From Bacteroidota bacterium (lineage in GTDB: Bacteria > Bacteroidota > Bacteroidia > Flavobacteriales > Flavobacteriaceae): a stretch of DNA of 64,000 nt. The translations under genes and the position numbers were made by a program. The DNA lies in contig JAGXRT010000065.1 in assembly GCA_018335575.1 (NCBI GenBank), forward strand, positions 1-64,000, written 5' to 3'. Below are positions 51,413 to 62,620 of the stretch, in pieces (the first letter of the stretch is position 1; every line of letters begins with the position of its first letter). The notes under the pieces were generated by a model. That model was not told the origin of the DNA, did not search any database, and saw only the letters and a program-made list of their open reading frames with translations.

Positions 51413-52402
51413 TTATACTAATTTATTGCTTACTAAATATTCGGCTATTTGAATAGCATTTGTAGCCGCTCCCTTTCTCAAATTATCAGAAACTATCCAC
51501 ATATTTAAAGAGTTAGGTTGCGAATAATCTCTTCTAATTCTTCCAACAAAAACCTCATCCTTTCCTTCGGCAAACATCGGCATTGGGTAAGTAAAGGTAT
51601 CGACATTATCCTGTACTTTTACACCAGGTGTTTGACTCAAAAGAGTACGAATATCGCTTTCTGTAAAATCATCTTTAAATTCAATATTTACACTTTCACT
51701 ATGACCGCCAACTACTGGAATTCTAACTGCTGTTGCCGTAAAATGAATAGAAGAGTCTCCTAAAATTTTTAAAGGCTCACGCACTAATTTCATTTCTTCT
51801 TTAGTGTATCCGTTAGCTTCAAAAACATCACATTGCGGTATAGCATTTCTGTGAATTTGATATTTATACGCCATTTCTCCTTTTATCCCCTGGTACTCAT
51901 TTTCTAATTGATTTACAGCTTTTACACCAGTACCGGTAACAGATTGGTAGGTTGAAACCACCACCCTTTTTAGGACATATTTTTTGTGAAGTGGCGCTAA
52001 TGCCATTACTAATTGGATGGTAGAACAATTTGGATTGGCAATAATTTTATCAGTTTTAGTTAATTCAGAAGCGTTTATCTCAGGAACAACTAATTTTTTT
52101 GTCGGATCCATTCTCCAAGCCGATGAGTTGTCAATTACGGTAATACCTGCTTCTGAAAATTTAGGAGCCCATTCAAGTGATGTACTGCCTCCAGCAGAAA
52201 AAATAGCAATCTGCGGTTTTAGAGTTATTGCTTGTTGCATCCCAACAATTGAATATTCAACACCTTTAAATTCAACTTTTTTCCCTATCGATTTTTCAGA
52301 AGCAACTGGAATTAATTCAGTTACCGGAAAATTTCTTTCAGCCAATACCTGTAATATTACTTTTCCAACTAAACCGGTAGCTCCAACAACGGCTATTCTC
52401 AT
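51413..52402 (-). CDS. asd: aspartate-semialdehyde dehydrogenase
   Basis: IAVVGATGLVGKVILQVL, VIDNSSAWRMD, IANPNCSTIQLVMAL. Confidence 0.95.
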   Translation of the reverse strand: MRIAVVGATGLVGKVILQVLAERNFPVTELIPVASEKSIGKKVEFKGVEYSIVGMQQAITLKPQIAIFSAGGSTSLEWAPKFSEAGITVIDNSSAWRMDPTKKLVVPEINASELTKTDKIIANPNCSTIQLVMALAPLHKKYVLKRVVVSTYQSVTGTGVKAVNQLENEYQGIKGEMAYKYQIHRNAIPQCDVFEANGYTKEEMKLVREPLKILGDSSIHFTATAVRIPVVGGHSESVNIEFKDDFTESDIRTLLSQTPGVKVQDNVDTFTYPMPMFAEGKDEVFVGRIRRDYSQPNSLNMWIVSDNLRKGAATNAIQIAEYLVSNKLV

Positions 52403-52492
52403 AATATCTTCTTAATTAATTGTTTTAAAATGCAAAGTTGATAAAAAACCTTCAAATTTTGTACTTTTGCCCCTTAATTAATTTTTGAAACA

Positions 52493-53749
52493 ATGACGAA
52501 AGACGGAAAAATAGAATTAATGGCTCCTGCAGGAAATTTTGAATCATTACAAGCAGCACTTGATAATGGCTGTGATTCTGTTTATTTTGGAGTTGAGCAA
52601 TTAAACATGCGCGCACGTGCAAGCATCAATTTCGAATTAAACGATTTACCTGAAATAGCAAACAGATGTAAAGCCAAGGGTGTTAGAACGTATTTAACGT
52701 TAAACACCATAATTTATGACCATGATTTAACCATCATAAAAACCTTACTTCAAAAAGCAAAAGATGCTGGAATAACTGCAGTTATAGCTATGGATCAAGC
52801 AGTAATTATGGCGGCTCGAACTATTGGAATTGAAGTTCATATTTCTACGCAAATTAATATTACGAATATCGAAACGGTTAAGTTTTATGCATTATTTGCC
52901 GATACAATTGTTTTGAGTCGCGAATTAAGTCTGCGACAAGTTAAAAAAATTGCAGAGCAGATTGAAAAGGAACAAATTAAAGGGCCGTCAGGCAATTTGG
53001 TTGAAATTGAAATTTTTGGACACGGGGCTTTATGCATGGCAGTTTCAGGTAAGTGTTATATGAGTTTGCATGCGTTTAATTCTTCTGCTAATCGTGGAGC
53101 TTGTAAACAAAACTGTAGAAAACCGTATAAGGTTATTGATCAGGAAACTGGTTTTGAAATGGAAATTGACAATGAATATATCATGTCTCCTCAAGATTTA
53201 TGCACCATCGATTTTTTAGATAAAATAAAAGATTCAGGGGTAAAAGTGTTGAAATTAGAAGGAAGAGGAAGGGCCCCTGAGTATGTTGCAAAAGTTGTTA
53301 AGTGCTATAGAGAAGCTATTGATAGTTTAGAAGACGGATCTTATTCTGTAGAAAAAGTTACCTATTGGATGTCTGAACTAGAAAAAGTATACAACAGAGG
53401 ATTTTGGAGCGGTTATTATCTTGGTCAAGAATTAGGATCATGGAGCGACGGCCCAGGTTCGCAAGCCACACAGAAAAAAGTATACATCGCTAAAGGAATG
53501 CATTATTTTCCTAAAACCGCTGTTGGAGAATTTAAAGTAGAAGCCTACGATTTAAAAACTGGAGACACAATTTTAATAACCGGCCCAACAACAGGCGCAC
53601 AAGAATTGGTAGTTGAAGAAATGTTTGTAAATGACAAAAGCGATACTTTAGCCAAAAAAGGAGATCATATTACCATTAAATTACCATTTAGAATTCGTCC
53701 ATCGGATAAATTGTACAAAATAGTAGATGCTAAAAGTGAGATTAATTAA
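52493..53749 (+). CDS. peptidase U32 family protein
   Basis: LMAPAGNFESLQAALDNGCDSVYFGVEQLNMRA, EIFGHGALCMAVSGKCYMS, NRGACKQNCRKPY. Confidence 0.92.
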   Translation: MTKDGKIELMAPAGNFESLQAALDNGCDSVYFGVEQLNMRARASINFELNDLPEIANRCKAKGVRTYLTLNTIIYDHDLTIIKTLLQKAKDAGITAVIAMDQAVIMAARTIGIEVHISTQINITNIETVKFYALFADTIVLSRELSLRQVKKIAEQIEKEQIKGPSGNLVEIEIFGHGALCMAVSGKCYMSLHAFNSSANRGACKQNCRKPYKVIDQETGFEMEIDNEYIMSPQDLCTIDFLDKIKDSGVKVLKLEGRGRAPEYVAKVVKCYREAIDSLEDGSYSVEKVTYWMSELEKVYNRGFWSGYYLGQELGSWSDGPGSQATQKKVYIAKGMHYFPKTAVGEFKVEAYDLKTGDTILITGPTTGAQELVVEEMFVNDKSDTLAKKGDHITIKLPFRIRPSDKLYKIVDAKSEIN

Positions 53750-53766
53750 TCATTAATCAACAAGAA

Positions 53767-53997
53767 ATGGTAATTATAACGCTACAACGGGCTAAATGTA
53801 TTGGATGCAACTATTGTGTAGAGTTGGCACCTACACAGTTTCAAATGTCAAAAAAAGATGGAAAATCTGTTTTACTACATTCTGTTGAAAAAAAAGGATT
53901 TCATACCATCAAATCTACCGATGAAAATATTTTAGAAGCTAACTTAAAAGCTTCTGCAGCCTGTCCTGTTAAAATCATTAGTGTTAAACAAACGTAA
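53767..53997 (+). CDS. ferredoxin (single 4Fe-4S type)
   Basis: CIGCNYC plus a distal SAACPVKII. Confidence 0.85.
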   Translation: MVIITLQRAKCIGCNYCVELAPTQFQMSKKDGKSVLLHSVEKKGFHTIKSTDENILEANLKASAACPVKIISVKQT

Positions 53998-54121
53998 AAA
54001 AATAGCTATAAAGCAATTGATTAGCGTAGATTAATTATCTTTACCATTTTGTGATGGTGCGAACGAAATTAATCGTTTTTTTACCTCATTTAAATGTAAA
54101 TAGATTTATAAATAGAATTAT

Positions 54122-55360
54122 ATGGGCTGTACAAGTTGCTCTTTTAAAAATAAAAACTCAACAAACAATACTTCTAACGCAACCGCTTGCTCTAGCTGTA
54201 GTAGCGATAAAATGAATGTATACGATTGGTTATCTAATATGACCTATCCGGCACATTTTACGCCTTTTGACATTGTTGAAGTACGTTTTAAAAACGGAAG
54301 AAAACACTTTTATAAAAACACTGCAAACTTAAGGCTGAGTATTGGTGATATTATTGCAGTAGAATCATCACCGGGTCACGATATTGGAATTATTTCTCTT
54401 ACAGGTGAGTTGGTGAAAATTCAATTAAAAAAACACAATATTCCGCACGATAGTGAAGAAATAAAAAAGATTTACCGAAAAGCCACCCAAAAAGATATAG
54501 AAGTTTGGGAAGAAGCCAGAGCTAAAGAAAAAGAAACTCAACGTAAGGGTCGCGAATTATTGTCGAAATTAAATCTGAAAATGAAATTATCAGATGTAGA
54601 GTATCAAGGCGATGGAACCAAAGCCACGTTTTATTATACAGCCGATGAACGGGTTGATTTTAGGCAGCTAATTCGTGATTATGCAACCGCTTTTGGAATT
54701 CGGGTAGAAATGAAACAAGTAGGATTGCGCCAAGAAGCAGCTCGTTTAGGTGGTGTAGGATCGTGTGGAAGAGAACTTTGTTGTTCAACATGGTTAACTG
54801 ATTTTAGAAAAGTAAATACAACGGCGGCTCGTTATCAGCAACTTTCATTAAATCCACAAAAATTAGCAGGACAATGCGGCAAACTTAAATGCTGCCTAAA
54901 TTATGAGTTGGATTCATACCTAGAGGCGTTGAAAGAATTCCCAAGTCAGGATGTACGACTTTTAACTGATACCGGTCATGCCGATTTTGTTAAGATGGAC
55001 ATCTTTAAAGGGATCATGTGGTATTCATACAAGCATAAAGACGAGTTTAGTAAATTAATAAAGCTTACCAAAGAACAAGTAAAATCAATAATAGAAGCTA
55101 ATAATAATAAAGTTACTAATATTTCTATTGAAGATTACGAGGCTGAATTAATTGAAGATAAAGAAGAGACTACAGAAGATGTAATAATGCAAGACAGCAT
55201 TGATCGATTTGAAAAAGCTACTAAAAAACAGCGATCGAACAAACGAAAGAACAAGAAAAAAGGCAACGCTGCTCAAGCCAATGTAAATCAAGAGCAAAAA
55301 TCACAAAACAGAAGAAAAATAGTAGTAAAAAAGAAGCCTAGAACTAATAACAATGAATAA
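54122..55360 (+). CDS. PSP1 domain / RicT (YaaT)-family protein
   Basis: Cys-rich N-terminus; TADERVDFRQLIRDYATAFGIRVEMKQVGLRQEAARLGGVGSCGRELCCSTWL; CGKLKCCLNYE. Confidence 0.9.
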   Translation: MGCTSCSFKNKNSTNNTSNATACSSCSSDKMNVYDWLSNMTYPAHFTPFDIVEVRFKNGRKHFYKNTANLRLSIGDIIAVESSPGHDIGIISLTGELVKIQLKKHNIPHDSEEIKKIYRKATQKDIEVWEEARAKEKETQRKGRELLSKLNLKMKLSDVEYQGDGTKATFYYTADERVDFRQLIRDYATAFGIRVEMKQVGLRQEAARLGGVGSCGRELCCSTWLTDFRKVNTTAARYQQLSLNPQKLAGQCGKLKCCLNYELDSYLEALKEFPSQDVRLLTDTGHADFVKMDIFKGIMWYSYKHKDEFSKLIKLTKEQVKSIIEANNNKVTNISIEDYEAELIEDKEETTEDVIMQDSIDRFEKATKKQRSNKRKNKKKGNAAQANVNQEQKSQNRRKIVVKKKPRTNNNE

Positions 55361-55844
55361 GATTTTTTATTTAATAGCTATTGCTATAATTGTTATTTCG
55401 TGTAATTCAAGACAAGAATTTGATGAATATAAAACCATTAGCAACGCTCAATGGAATAAAAACGATACTGTTTTTTATAATTTTAATAATTCTGATACGA
55501 TTTCTTACAAAAATCTGTTTATAAATATTAGAAATAATGGCACCTATAAATACAGTAATTTATTTTTAATAACAGAGATTTTAGCACCCAATCAATTCGC
55601 TACCATCGATACGTTAGAATATGAAATGGCAGATGCTACAGGCAATTTTTTAGGTAAAGGTTTTTCTGATTTAAAAGAAAACAAACTCTTTTTTAAAGAA
55701 AATTATGTTTTTAAAAAAGCAGGAAATTATCAAATTAAAATTATACATGCTATGAGAAAAGTTAATGAAACAGAAGGAATGGATTATTTAGAAGGCATAG
55801 AATCAGTAGGATTAAGAATAGAAAAAGTAATAATAAATAAATAG
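55353..55844 (+). CDS. gldH: gliding motility lipoprotein GldH
   Basis: Lipobox IVISC; FDEYKTISNAQWNKNDTVFYNF; between ricT-like and PBP1a genes. Confidence 0.8.
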   Translation: MNKIFYLIAIAIIVISCNSRQEFDEYKTISNAQWNKNDTVFYNFNNSDTISYKNLFINIRNNGTYKYSNLFLITEILAPNQFATIDTLEYEMADATGNFLGKGFSDLKENKLFFKENYVFKKAGNYQIKIIHAMRKVNETEGMDYLEGIESVGLRIEKVIINK

Positions 55845-55856
55845 TTTAAAGAATCT

Positions 55857-58157
55857 ATGATTTTTAAAACACAAAAAAACAAAGAATTTAAAAAATACAT
55901 CAAGTGGTTTTGGATCCTTATTTTCGGCGGAACCGCATTTATGATTTTCATATTTCTATTCGCCTCTTGGGGAGTTTTTGGTAAACTACCAACCTTTGAG
56001 GAGTTAGAAAATCCTGAAAATAACTTGGCATCCGAAGTAATATCATACGATGGTAAAACCTTGGGAAAATTTTTTCATGAAAATCGAACGCCTGTAACCT
56101 ATCAAGATTTACCTCAAAATTTAATAGATGCATTAATTGCTACCGAAGACGAACGTTATTACAACCATTCAGGAATCGATGCTCGTGGAACTTTAAGAGC
56201 TGTTGTTATGATGGGTAAAGGTGGTGGTGCAAGTACTATCACCCAACAATTAGCTAAAAACCTATTTACTAAAAAAGCATCAGGAAATATTGTACTTCGT
56301 ATCGTTCAAAAAATTAAAGAATGGGTTATTGCTATCAGGCTTGAAACACAGTATACTAAGCAAGAAATTTTAGTGATGTATTTTAACAAATACGATTTTA
56401 ACTACAATGCAGTAGGTATTCGTTCTGCTTCTAGAATTTACTTTGGCAAAGAACCTATTGAATTAGAGTTGCACGAATCGGCCATGTTGGTTGGGATGTT
56501 AAAAAACTCATCCTTGTACAACCCGATTCGTAGAGCCGAGATGGTTCAAGCACGAAGAAATCAGGTATTTATTCAGATGTATAGAAACGATTTTATAAAC
56601 CGTCAGGAGCGCGATTCATTAAAACAATTACCACTCAATTTAAACATAAACAAAGAAGATACTGCTGAAGGAATTGCAACCTATTTCAGAGAATATGTGC
56701 GCGATTATATGAAAAACTGGATAAAAGAAAATCCAAAACCCGATGGTAGTGAATACAATTTATACCGTGATGGATTAAAAATTTATGTAACCATTGATTC
56801 GCGTATGCAAAAATATGCTGAAGAAGCTACTGTTGAGCACATGAGCAATTTACAAAGTTTATTTTTTAAAGAACACAAGAAAAATAGAACAGCTCCTTTT
56901 TACCAGCTAACTCCTGAAGAAATTGAAACTACCATGTATCAGGCGATGCGAAGATCAGATCGCTGGTACCGAATGAAACAAAACGGTAAATCGGAAGATG
57001 AAATTCTAGCATCCTTCAAAGAAAAAACGCAAATGCGAGTTTTTTCTTGGAAAGGGGAGTTTGATACCATAATGTCACCATACGATTCAATTCGCTACTA
57101 CAAACATTTTTTACGCTCTGGTTTAATGGCTATTGAGCCTCAGACAGGCCATGTTAAAGCATGGGTGGGTGGCACAAACTACAAACATTTTCAATACGAT
57201 CATGTACGATTGGGAAAACGTCAGGTAGGGTCAACATTTAAACCGTTTGTATATGCTGCTGCTATTAATCAATTGCATATGTCACCTTGTGATAAATTAC
57301 CAAACACTCCGTACACAATTCCAAAAGAAAAATACGGAATGCCGGAAGATTGGACTCCGAAAAATTCAGATAATAAATACGGAGGAGAACAAACACTAAA
57401 GCAGGCATTAGCCAATTCAGTTAACGTTATTTCTGCGCGACTAATCGATAAAGTTTCGCCGATTACTGTCGTAAGATTAGCTAATAGTGCCGGAATTGAA
57501 ACTGTAATTGAACCCAATCCATCAATCGCATTGGGAGCCATTGATTTGAGTCTTTTTGAATTAACCCGAGCCTACTCAACTTTTGCCAGTAAAGGGTTGC
57601 AAGTAGAGCCAATGACTATTCTAAGAATTGAAGATAAAAACGGCATGGTATTGCAAGAGTTTACTCCAAAAACCAAAGAAGTAATGGATGAAGAGTCGGC
57701 TTATTTGATTTTAAACTTACTAGAAGGAGTTACCCTATACGGTTCAGGAGCCCGATTAAGAAGTGGCGGAGGAAGTTATCCTGATAATATGGTTACCGGT
57801 TTTCCGTATAAATTTACCAATCCAATAGCAGGTAAAACCGGTACTACCCAAAACCAATCTGATGGGTGGTTTATGGGAATGGTTCCGAACTTAGCTACAG
57901 GAGTTTGGGTAGGAGGCGAAGACAGAGCAGCCCATTTTTATGGAATCAGCAGAGGTCAGGGCGCCACCATGGCATTGCCAATTTGGGCATTGTTTTATAA
58001 AAAATGTTACGAAGACGCCTCACTGAATTTAAGCAAAGGTGAATTTGAAAAACCAAAAGATTTAACAGTTAATTTAGACTGTAATAAGCCCGAAGGCGAT
58101 GACAGCGATGAGGATGCAACGTCTGTTAAAAAAGTACAAACTAAAATTGAATTTTAA
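55857..58157 (+). CDS. penicillin-binding protein 1A (bifunctional transglycosylase/transpeptidase)
   Basis: ALIATEDERYYNHSGIDARGTLRA, GASTITQQLAKNLFTKK, RQVGSTFKPFVYAAAI, GKTGTTQNQSDGWFMG. Confidence 0.95.
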   Translation: MIFKTQKNKEFKKYIKWFWILIFGGTAFMIFIFLFASWGVFGKLPTFEELENPENNLASEVISYDGKTLGKFFHENRTPVTYQDLPQNLIDALIATEDERYYNHSGIDARGTLRAVVMMGKGGGASTITQQLAKNLFTKKASGNIVLRIVQKIKEWVIAIRLETQYTKQEILVMYFNKYDFNYNAVGIRSASRIYFGKEPIELELHESAMLVGMLKNSSLYNPIRRAEMVQARRNQVFIQMYRNDFINRQERDSLKQLPLNLNINKEDTAEGIATYFREYVRDYMKNWIKENPKPDGSEYNLYRDGLKIYVTIDSRMQKYAEEATVEHMSNLQSLFFKEHKKNRTAPFYQLTPEEIETTMYQAMRRSDRWYRMKQNGKSEDEILASFKEKTQMRVFSWKGEFDTIMSPYDSIRYYKHFLRSGLMAIEPQTGHVKAWVGGTNYKHFQYDHVRLGKRQVGSTFKPFVYAAAINQLHMSPCDKLPNTPYTIPKEKYGMPEDWTPKNSDNKYGGEQTLKQALANSVNVISARLIDKVSPITVVRLANSAGIETVIEPNPSIALGAIDLSLFELTRAYSTFASKGLQVEPMTILRIEDKNGMVLQEFTPKTKEVMDEESAYLILNLLEGVTLYGSGARLRSGGGSYPDNMVTGFPYKFTNPIAGKTGTTQNQSDGWFMGMVPNLATGVWVGGEDRAAHFYGISRGQGATMALPIWALFYKKCYEDASLNLSKGEFEKPKDLTVNLDCNKPEGDDSDEDATSVKKVQTKIEF

Positions 58158-58168
58158 TATAATATCCG

Positions 58169-58870
58169 ATGATAAATAAAACTGTTAAAAATGTTCAAGA
58201 AGCGCTTGAAGGCTTAAAAGACGGAATGACATTAATGTTAGGAGGATTTGGATTATGTGGAATTCCTGAAAATTGTATTTCAGAAATGGTAAAATTAGAG
58301 GTTAAAAATTTAACCTGCATTTCTAACAATGCCGGTGTAGATGATTTTGGACTTGGATTGCTATTACAAAAGAAACAAATAAAAAAAATGATTTCTTCGT
58401 ATGTTGGTGAAAACGATGAGTTTGAACGACAAATGTTAAGTGGTGAACTAGAGGTAGAGCTAATTCCTCAAGGAACCTTGGCAGAGCGATGCAGGGCAGC
58501 CGGAGCAGGTATTCCTGCTTTTTACACACCGGCTGGTTATGGAACAGAAGTAGCAGAGGGTAAAGAAATTAGAGAATTTGACAGTAAAATGTACGTTTTA
58601 GAACATGCTTTTAAAGCAGATTTTGCTTTTGTAAAAGCATGGAAAGGAGATACTGCTGGAAATTTAATATTTAAAGGAACTGCCAGAAATTTTAATCCTA
58701 TGATGGCCATGGCCGGAAAAATTACCGTTGCCGAGGTTGAAGAATTAGTAGAAGTAGGACAACTTGATCCAAACCAAATTCACACACCGGGAATATTTGT
58801 ACAACGCATCTTTCAAGGTAAGGATTACGAGAAACGAATTGAACAACGAACCGTTAGATCTAAATCATAA
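58169..58870 (+). CDS. CoA transferase subunit A (3-oxoacid CoA-transferase)
   Basis: [47 protein letters not shown]. Confidence 0.93.
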   Translation: MINKTVKNVQEALEGLKDGMTLMLGGFGLCGIPENCISEMVKLEVKNLTCISNNAGVDDFGLGLLLQKKQIKKMISSYVGENDEFERQMLSGELEVELIPQGTLAERCRAAGAGIPAFYTPAGYGTEVAEGKEIREFDSKMYVLEHAFKADFAFVKAWKGDTAGNLIFKGTARNFNPMMAMAGKITVAEVEELVEVGQLDPNQIHTPGIFVQRIFQGKDYEKRIEQRTVRSKS

Positions 58871-58873
58871 GTT

Positions 58874-59533
58874 ATGGCACTCGACAAAATTGGAATAGCA
58901 AAACGAATTGCACAAGAACTTCAAGATGGTTGGTATGTAAATCTTGGTATTGGAATACCTACACTTGTAGCCAACTATATTCCAAAAGGAATCAATGTTG
59001 AATTTCAAAGTGAAAACGGCATTTTAGGTATGGGACCATTTCCTTTTGAAGGAGAAGAAGACGCAGATTTAATAAATGCAGGGAAACAAACGGTGACCCT
59101 TTTGGACGGTGCATCATTGTTTGATTCATCGATGAGTTTTGCGATGATACGTGGTCAGCACGTACAATTAACCGTATTGGGAGCTATGGAAGTGTCTGAA
59201 AACGGAGATATTGCAAACTGGAAAATTCCGGGATATATGGTTAAAGGAATGGGAGGGGCCATGGATTTAGTGGCATCTGCAGAAAATATTATTGTTGCCA
59301 TGATGCACACCAACAAACAAGGCGAGTCTAAATTGTTAAAAAGATGCAGCCTTCCTTTAACCGGTGTACAATGTGTAAAAAAAGTGGTAACCAATTTAGC
59401 TGTTCTTGAAATTACTGCTGATGGATTTAAATTGATAGAACGTGCTCCGGGAGTTACAATTGAAGAAATTAAAAATGCCACAGAAGGTAAATTAATTATT
59501 GATGGTGAAATTCCTGAAATGAAATTTGATTAA
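58874..59533 (+). CDS. CoA transferase subunit B
   Basis: VNLGIGIPTLVANYIPKGINVEFQSENGILGMGPFP; GMGGAMDLVASAENIIVAM. Confidence 0.93.
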   Translation: MALDKIGIAKRIAQELQDGWYVNLGIGIPTLVANYIPKGINVEFQSENGILGMGPFPFEGEEDADLINAGKQTVTLLDGASLFDSSMSFAMIRGQHVQLTVLGAMEVSENGDIANWKIPGYMVKGMGGAMDLVASAENIIVAMMHTNKQGESKLLKRCSLPLTGVQCVKKVVTNLAVLEITADGFKLIERAPGVTIEEIKNATEGKLIIDGEIPEMKFD

Positions 59534-59536
59534 TAG

Positions 59537-60301
59537 ATGAAAATTATTTCTTATAACGTAAACGGAATTAGAGCAGCACTTTCAAAAGGATTTTTGACGT
59601 GGGCAAAAGCAAGTAACGCAGATATTATTTGTTTACAAGAAACCAAAGCTCAAAAAGAACAACTAGATTTATCTTTGTTTCAGGAACTGTACCCTTACAA
59701 TTATTGGTTTTCTGCCGAAAAGAAAGGGTATAGCGGTGTAGCTATTTTATCTAAAATTAAACCCAACAAAGTAGTTTACGGAACGGGTATTGAGTATATG
59801 GATTTTGAAGGCAGAAATCTGAGAGCAGATTTTGATAATTTTTCTGTAATGAGCATGTATTTACCTTCAGGCACAAACGGCGATCGTTTAGACCTTAAGC
59901 TGAAGTATATGGATGATTTTCAAGGGTATATCAATCAATTAAAAAAAGAAATTCCCAACCTTATAATTGGTGGTGATTATAATATTTGCCATCAAGCCAT
60001 TGATATTCATGATCCAATTCGCAATGCCAATGTATCCGGATTTTTACCCGTAGAACGCGAGTGGTTAGATAATTTTATGAAAAGTGGTTTTATAGATTCA
60101 TTTAGAGTGTTTAATCAAAACCCACATCAATACAGTTGGTGGAGTTATAGAGCCAACGCCAGAAATAACAACAAAGGCTGGCGTATTGATTACAATTTGG
60201 TAAGTAAACCGCTTAAAGACAAACTTAAAAACGCGTATATTTTACCAGAAGCAAAACATTCTGATCATTGTCCTGTAGTAGTAGAAATTGATAACAATTA
60301 A
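59537..60301 (+). CDS. xthA: exodeoxyribonuclease III (AP endonuclease)
   Basis: MKIISYNVNGIRAALSKGFLTWAK, ICLQETKAQ, IGGDYNICHQAIDIHDP, SDHCPVVVEI. Confidence 0.93.
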   Translation: MKIISYNVNGIRAALSKGFLTWAKASNADIICLQETKAQKEQLDLSLFQELYPYNYWFSAEKKGYSGVAILSKIKPNKVVYGTGIEYMDFEGRNLRADFDNFSVMSMYLPSGTNGDRLDLKLKYMDDFQGYINQLKKEIPNLIIGGDYNICHQAIDIHDPIRNANVSGFLPVEREWLDNFMKSGFIDSFRVFNQNPHQYSWWSYRANARNNNKGWRIDYNLVSKPLKDKLKNAYILPEAKHSDHCPVVVEIDNN

Positions 60302-60312
60302 AAACGAATTAT

Positions 60313-61263
60313 ATGTTAAGAAAACTTTTAATTACCGTACTTTCTGTAAGTTTATTAACCTCTTGTGTTTCTAAAAAAGTTTATACAGAACTCGAAAATA
60401 ATTACGATAAACTAAGAAAAGCAAATATGTTGTTGACCGATGAGAATACAGCATTATCAAAGTTAAAATCCAATCAAGAAGCATCCATAACAAAACTTAA
60501 AAACAGTTTAATTGATTTAGAATTACAACGCGATCATTTAAAAAATAAAGTTGGATTGTTACAAAGTGAGATTGATAAATTAACCGAATCATATGAGTTA
60601 TTATCATCCCAAAGTTCTGCAGCGTTAGCGGAAAATGCTAAAAAGAATCAAAATTTATTAGCCCAACTCGAAGAAAAAGAACGCGAATTAAGCGAAGAAA
60701 ATGAACGGTTAAAAAATTTACAACGCGAAATGAATGCCCGTTCAAACAGAATTAATGAATTAGAACGACTAATTGCCGCCAAAGAGGAAGCTATGAAAAG
60801 GCTTAAAAATGCAATTTCTAATGCGTTATCCGGTTTTGAAGGGAAAGGCCTTACAGTGGTTCATAAAAACGGAAAAGTTTATGTTTCAATGGAAAATAAA
60901 TTGCTGTTTAGTTCTGGAAGCTGGGCTGTTGGATCAGAAGGTCACCGAGCAGTTGTTCAATTAGCAAATGTATTGGCAGAAAATAAAGAAATAGAAGTGC
61001 TGATAGAAGGCCACACTGATAACGTTCCGTATACAGGAGCTGTTATTAATGATAATTGGGATTTATCAGTTAAACGAGCTACTGCAATTGTAAGAATTTT
61101 ACAAGATAACAATGTGTCACCAAAACGTATTACCGCAGCGGGACGAAGTGAATACAATCCAATTGATTCAAATGCATCAGCGGAAGGAAAAGCTAAAAAC
61201 AGAAGAATTGAAATTATTTTAACACCAAATTTAGACGAAGTTTCAAAATTATTAAATGAATAA
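60313..61263 (+). CDS. OmpA family lipoprotein with coiled-coil
   Basis: Lipobox LLTSC; coiled coil; EVLIEGHTDNVPYTG...RAEYN-like C-terminal OmpA domain (AAGRSEYNPIDSNASAEGKAKNRRIEI). Confidence 0.92.
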   Translation: MLRKLLITVLSVSLLTSCVSKKVYTELENNYDKLRKANMLLTDENTALSKLKSNQEASITKLKNSLIDLELQRDHLKNKVGLLQSEIDKLTESYELLSSQSSAALAENAKKNQNLLAQLEEKERELSEENERLKNLQREMNARSNRINELERLIAAKEEAMKRLKNAISNALSGFEGKGLTVVHKNGKVYVSMENKLLFSSGSWAVGSEGHRAVVQLANVLAENKEIEVLIEGHTDNVPYTGAVINDNWDLSVKRATAIVRILQDNNVSPKRITAAGRSEYNPIDSNASAEGKAKNRRIEIILTPNLDEVSKLLNE

Positions 61264-62560
61264 ATTGAACCGAATGAAGCATATCCCCCTAATAATTAGT
61301 ATACTACTATCAATTATTGGTTATACTAAAAACACAGAAAAAGATTCGATAGTTGAAATTCAAGAACTCGATTATCAATATTTTAAGCAAAATCTCAGGT
61401 CCTATGAAACAGCTAAGAGTATCGACAGCCTTTGGTTGTCAGAACTGTATAAATCACAACTTTTTGACACGACAGATTATGTAATTGATGTTGATAGTAT
61501 TAGCTTAACTGAAGATGTTGAACTGCCAACAGAAGTTTTAAAAGAGCGATTATCGTATTTAAATAGCAAAACACCATTTACAATAGAATATACTCCTGAA
61601 CTAGAAAAACTAATTAAATATCACCTTCAGAAGAGAAGAAAAAGTTTGGCCAACATTAACGGAAGAGCGCAGTATTATTTTCCATTGTTTGAAGAAAATT
61701 TGGCTAAATACAATGCTCCTTTAGAATTAAAATACCTAGCTATTATCGAGTCTGCATTGAATCCAAAGGCTACTTCAAGAGTTGGCGCAAAAGGCTTATG
61801 GCAGTTTATGTATCAAACAGGTTTACAATATGGATTAAAAGTAAGTTCTTATGTTGATGATCGATCTAATCCAATTAAATCTTCCGAAGCAGCCAGTAAA
61901 TATTTAACTACTTTATATAATGTTTTTGGCGATTGGGATTTAGCCTTAGCAGCATACAATTCAGGTCCAGGAAATGTAACAAAAGCCATTCGCAGATCAG
62001 GAGGTAAAACAAATTATTGGAATCTAAGACCATATTTACCTCGAGAAACCGCCAATTATGTTCCTGCTTTTTATGCAACACTTTACATCATGGAATTTTC
62101 AAAAGAACATAATTTGCAAATTAATAAAGTGCAGACCAATTTTTTTGAAACTGATACGGTTCATGTTAAAAGGCAAATTACGTTTGAACAAATAAATAAA
62201 ATGCTGGATGTTGATGTTGAACTTCTACAGTTTTTAAATCCACAATACAAACTAGATATAGTGCCTTTTATTGCCGGTGAGAATAATTTTATAACCTTAC
62301 CAACAGCTACTGCTGCCCGATTTGTTGGAAATGAAGAGATTATTTATGCCTATGCTGCCGAAGAAGAAAAAAAACGCGAAAAACCTCTTCCTCAAAACAC
62401 TGTGGCCAATGATCGTGTGCGGTATAAAGTAAGAAGTGGTGATAGTTTGGGTAAAATTGCTAATAAATACGGAGTAAATGTTAATCAAATAAAGCGATGG
62501 AATAATTTGCGTGGCAACCTGATAAAACCTGGACAATATTTAACCATTTATAAATCGTAA
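61256..62560 (+). CDS. lytic transglycosylase (MltD-like) with LysM
   Basis: LKYLAIIESALNPKATSRVGAKGLWQFMYQTG, AAYNSGPGNV, YKVRSGDSLGKIANKYGVNVNQIKRWNNL. Confidence 0.93.
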   Translation: MNKLNRMKHIPLIISILLSIIGYTKNTEKDSIVEIQELDYQYFKQNLRSYETAKSIDSLWLSELYKSQLFDTTDYVIDVDSISLTEDVELPTEVLKERLSYLNSKTPFTIEYTPELEKLIKYHLQKRRKSLANINGRAQYYFPLFEENLAKYNAPLELKYLAIIESALNPKATSRVGAKGLWQFMYQTGLQYGLKVSSYVDDRSNPIKSSEAASKYLTTLYNVFGDWDLALAAYNSGPGNVTKAIRRSGGKTNYWNLRPYLPRETANYVPAFYATLYIMEFSKEHNLQINKVQTNFFETDTVHVKRQITFEQINKMLDVDVELLQFLNPQYKLDIVPFIAGENNFITLPTATAARFVGNEEIIYAYAAEEEKKREKPLPQNTVANDRVRYKVRSGDSLGKIANKYGVNVNQIKRWNNLRGNLIKPGQYLTIYKS

Positions 62561-62620
62561 GTTTTAAGAATTTTAAAATGGCATAATTGATGTTGCTGTT
62601 TAGAAATTAAAGATAAACCA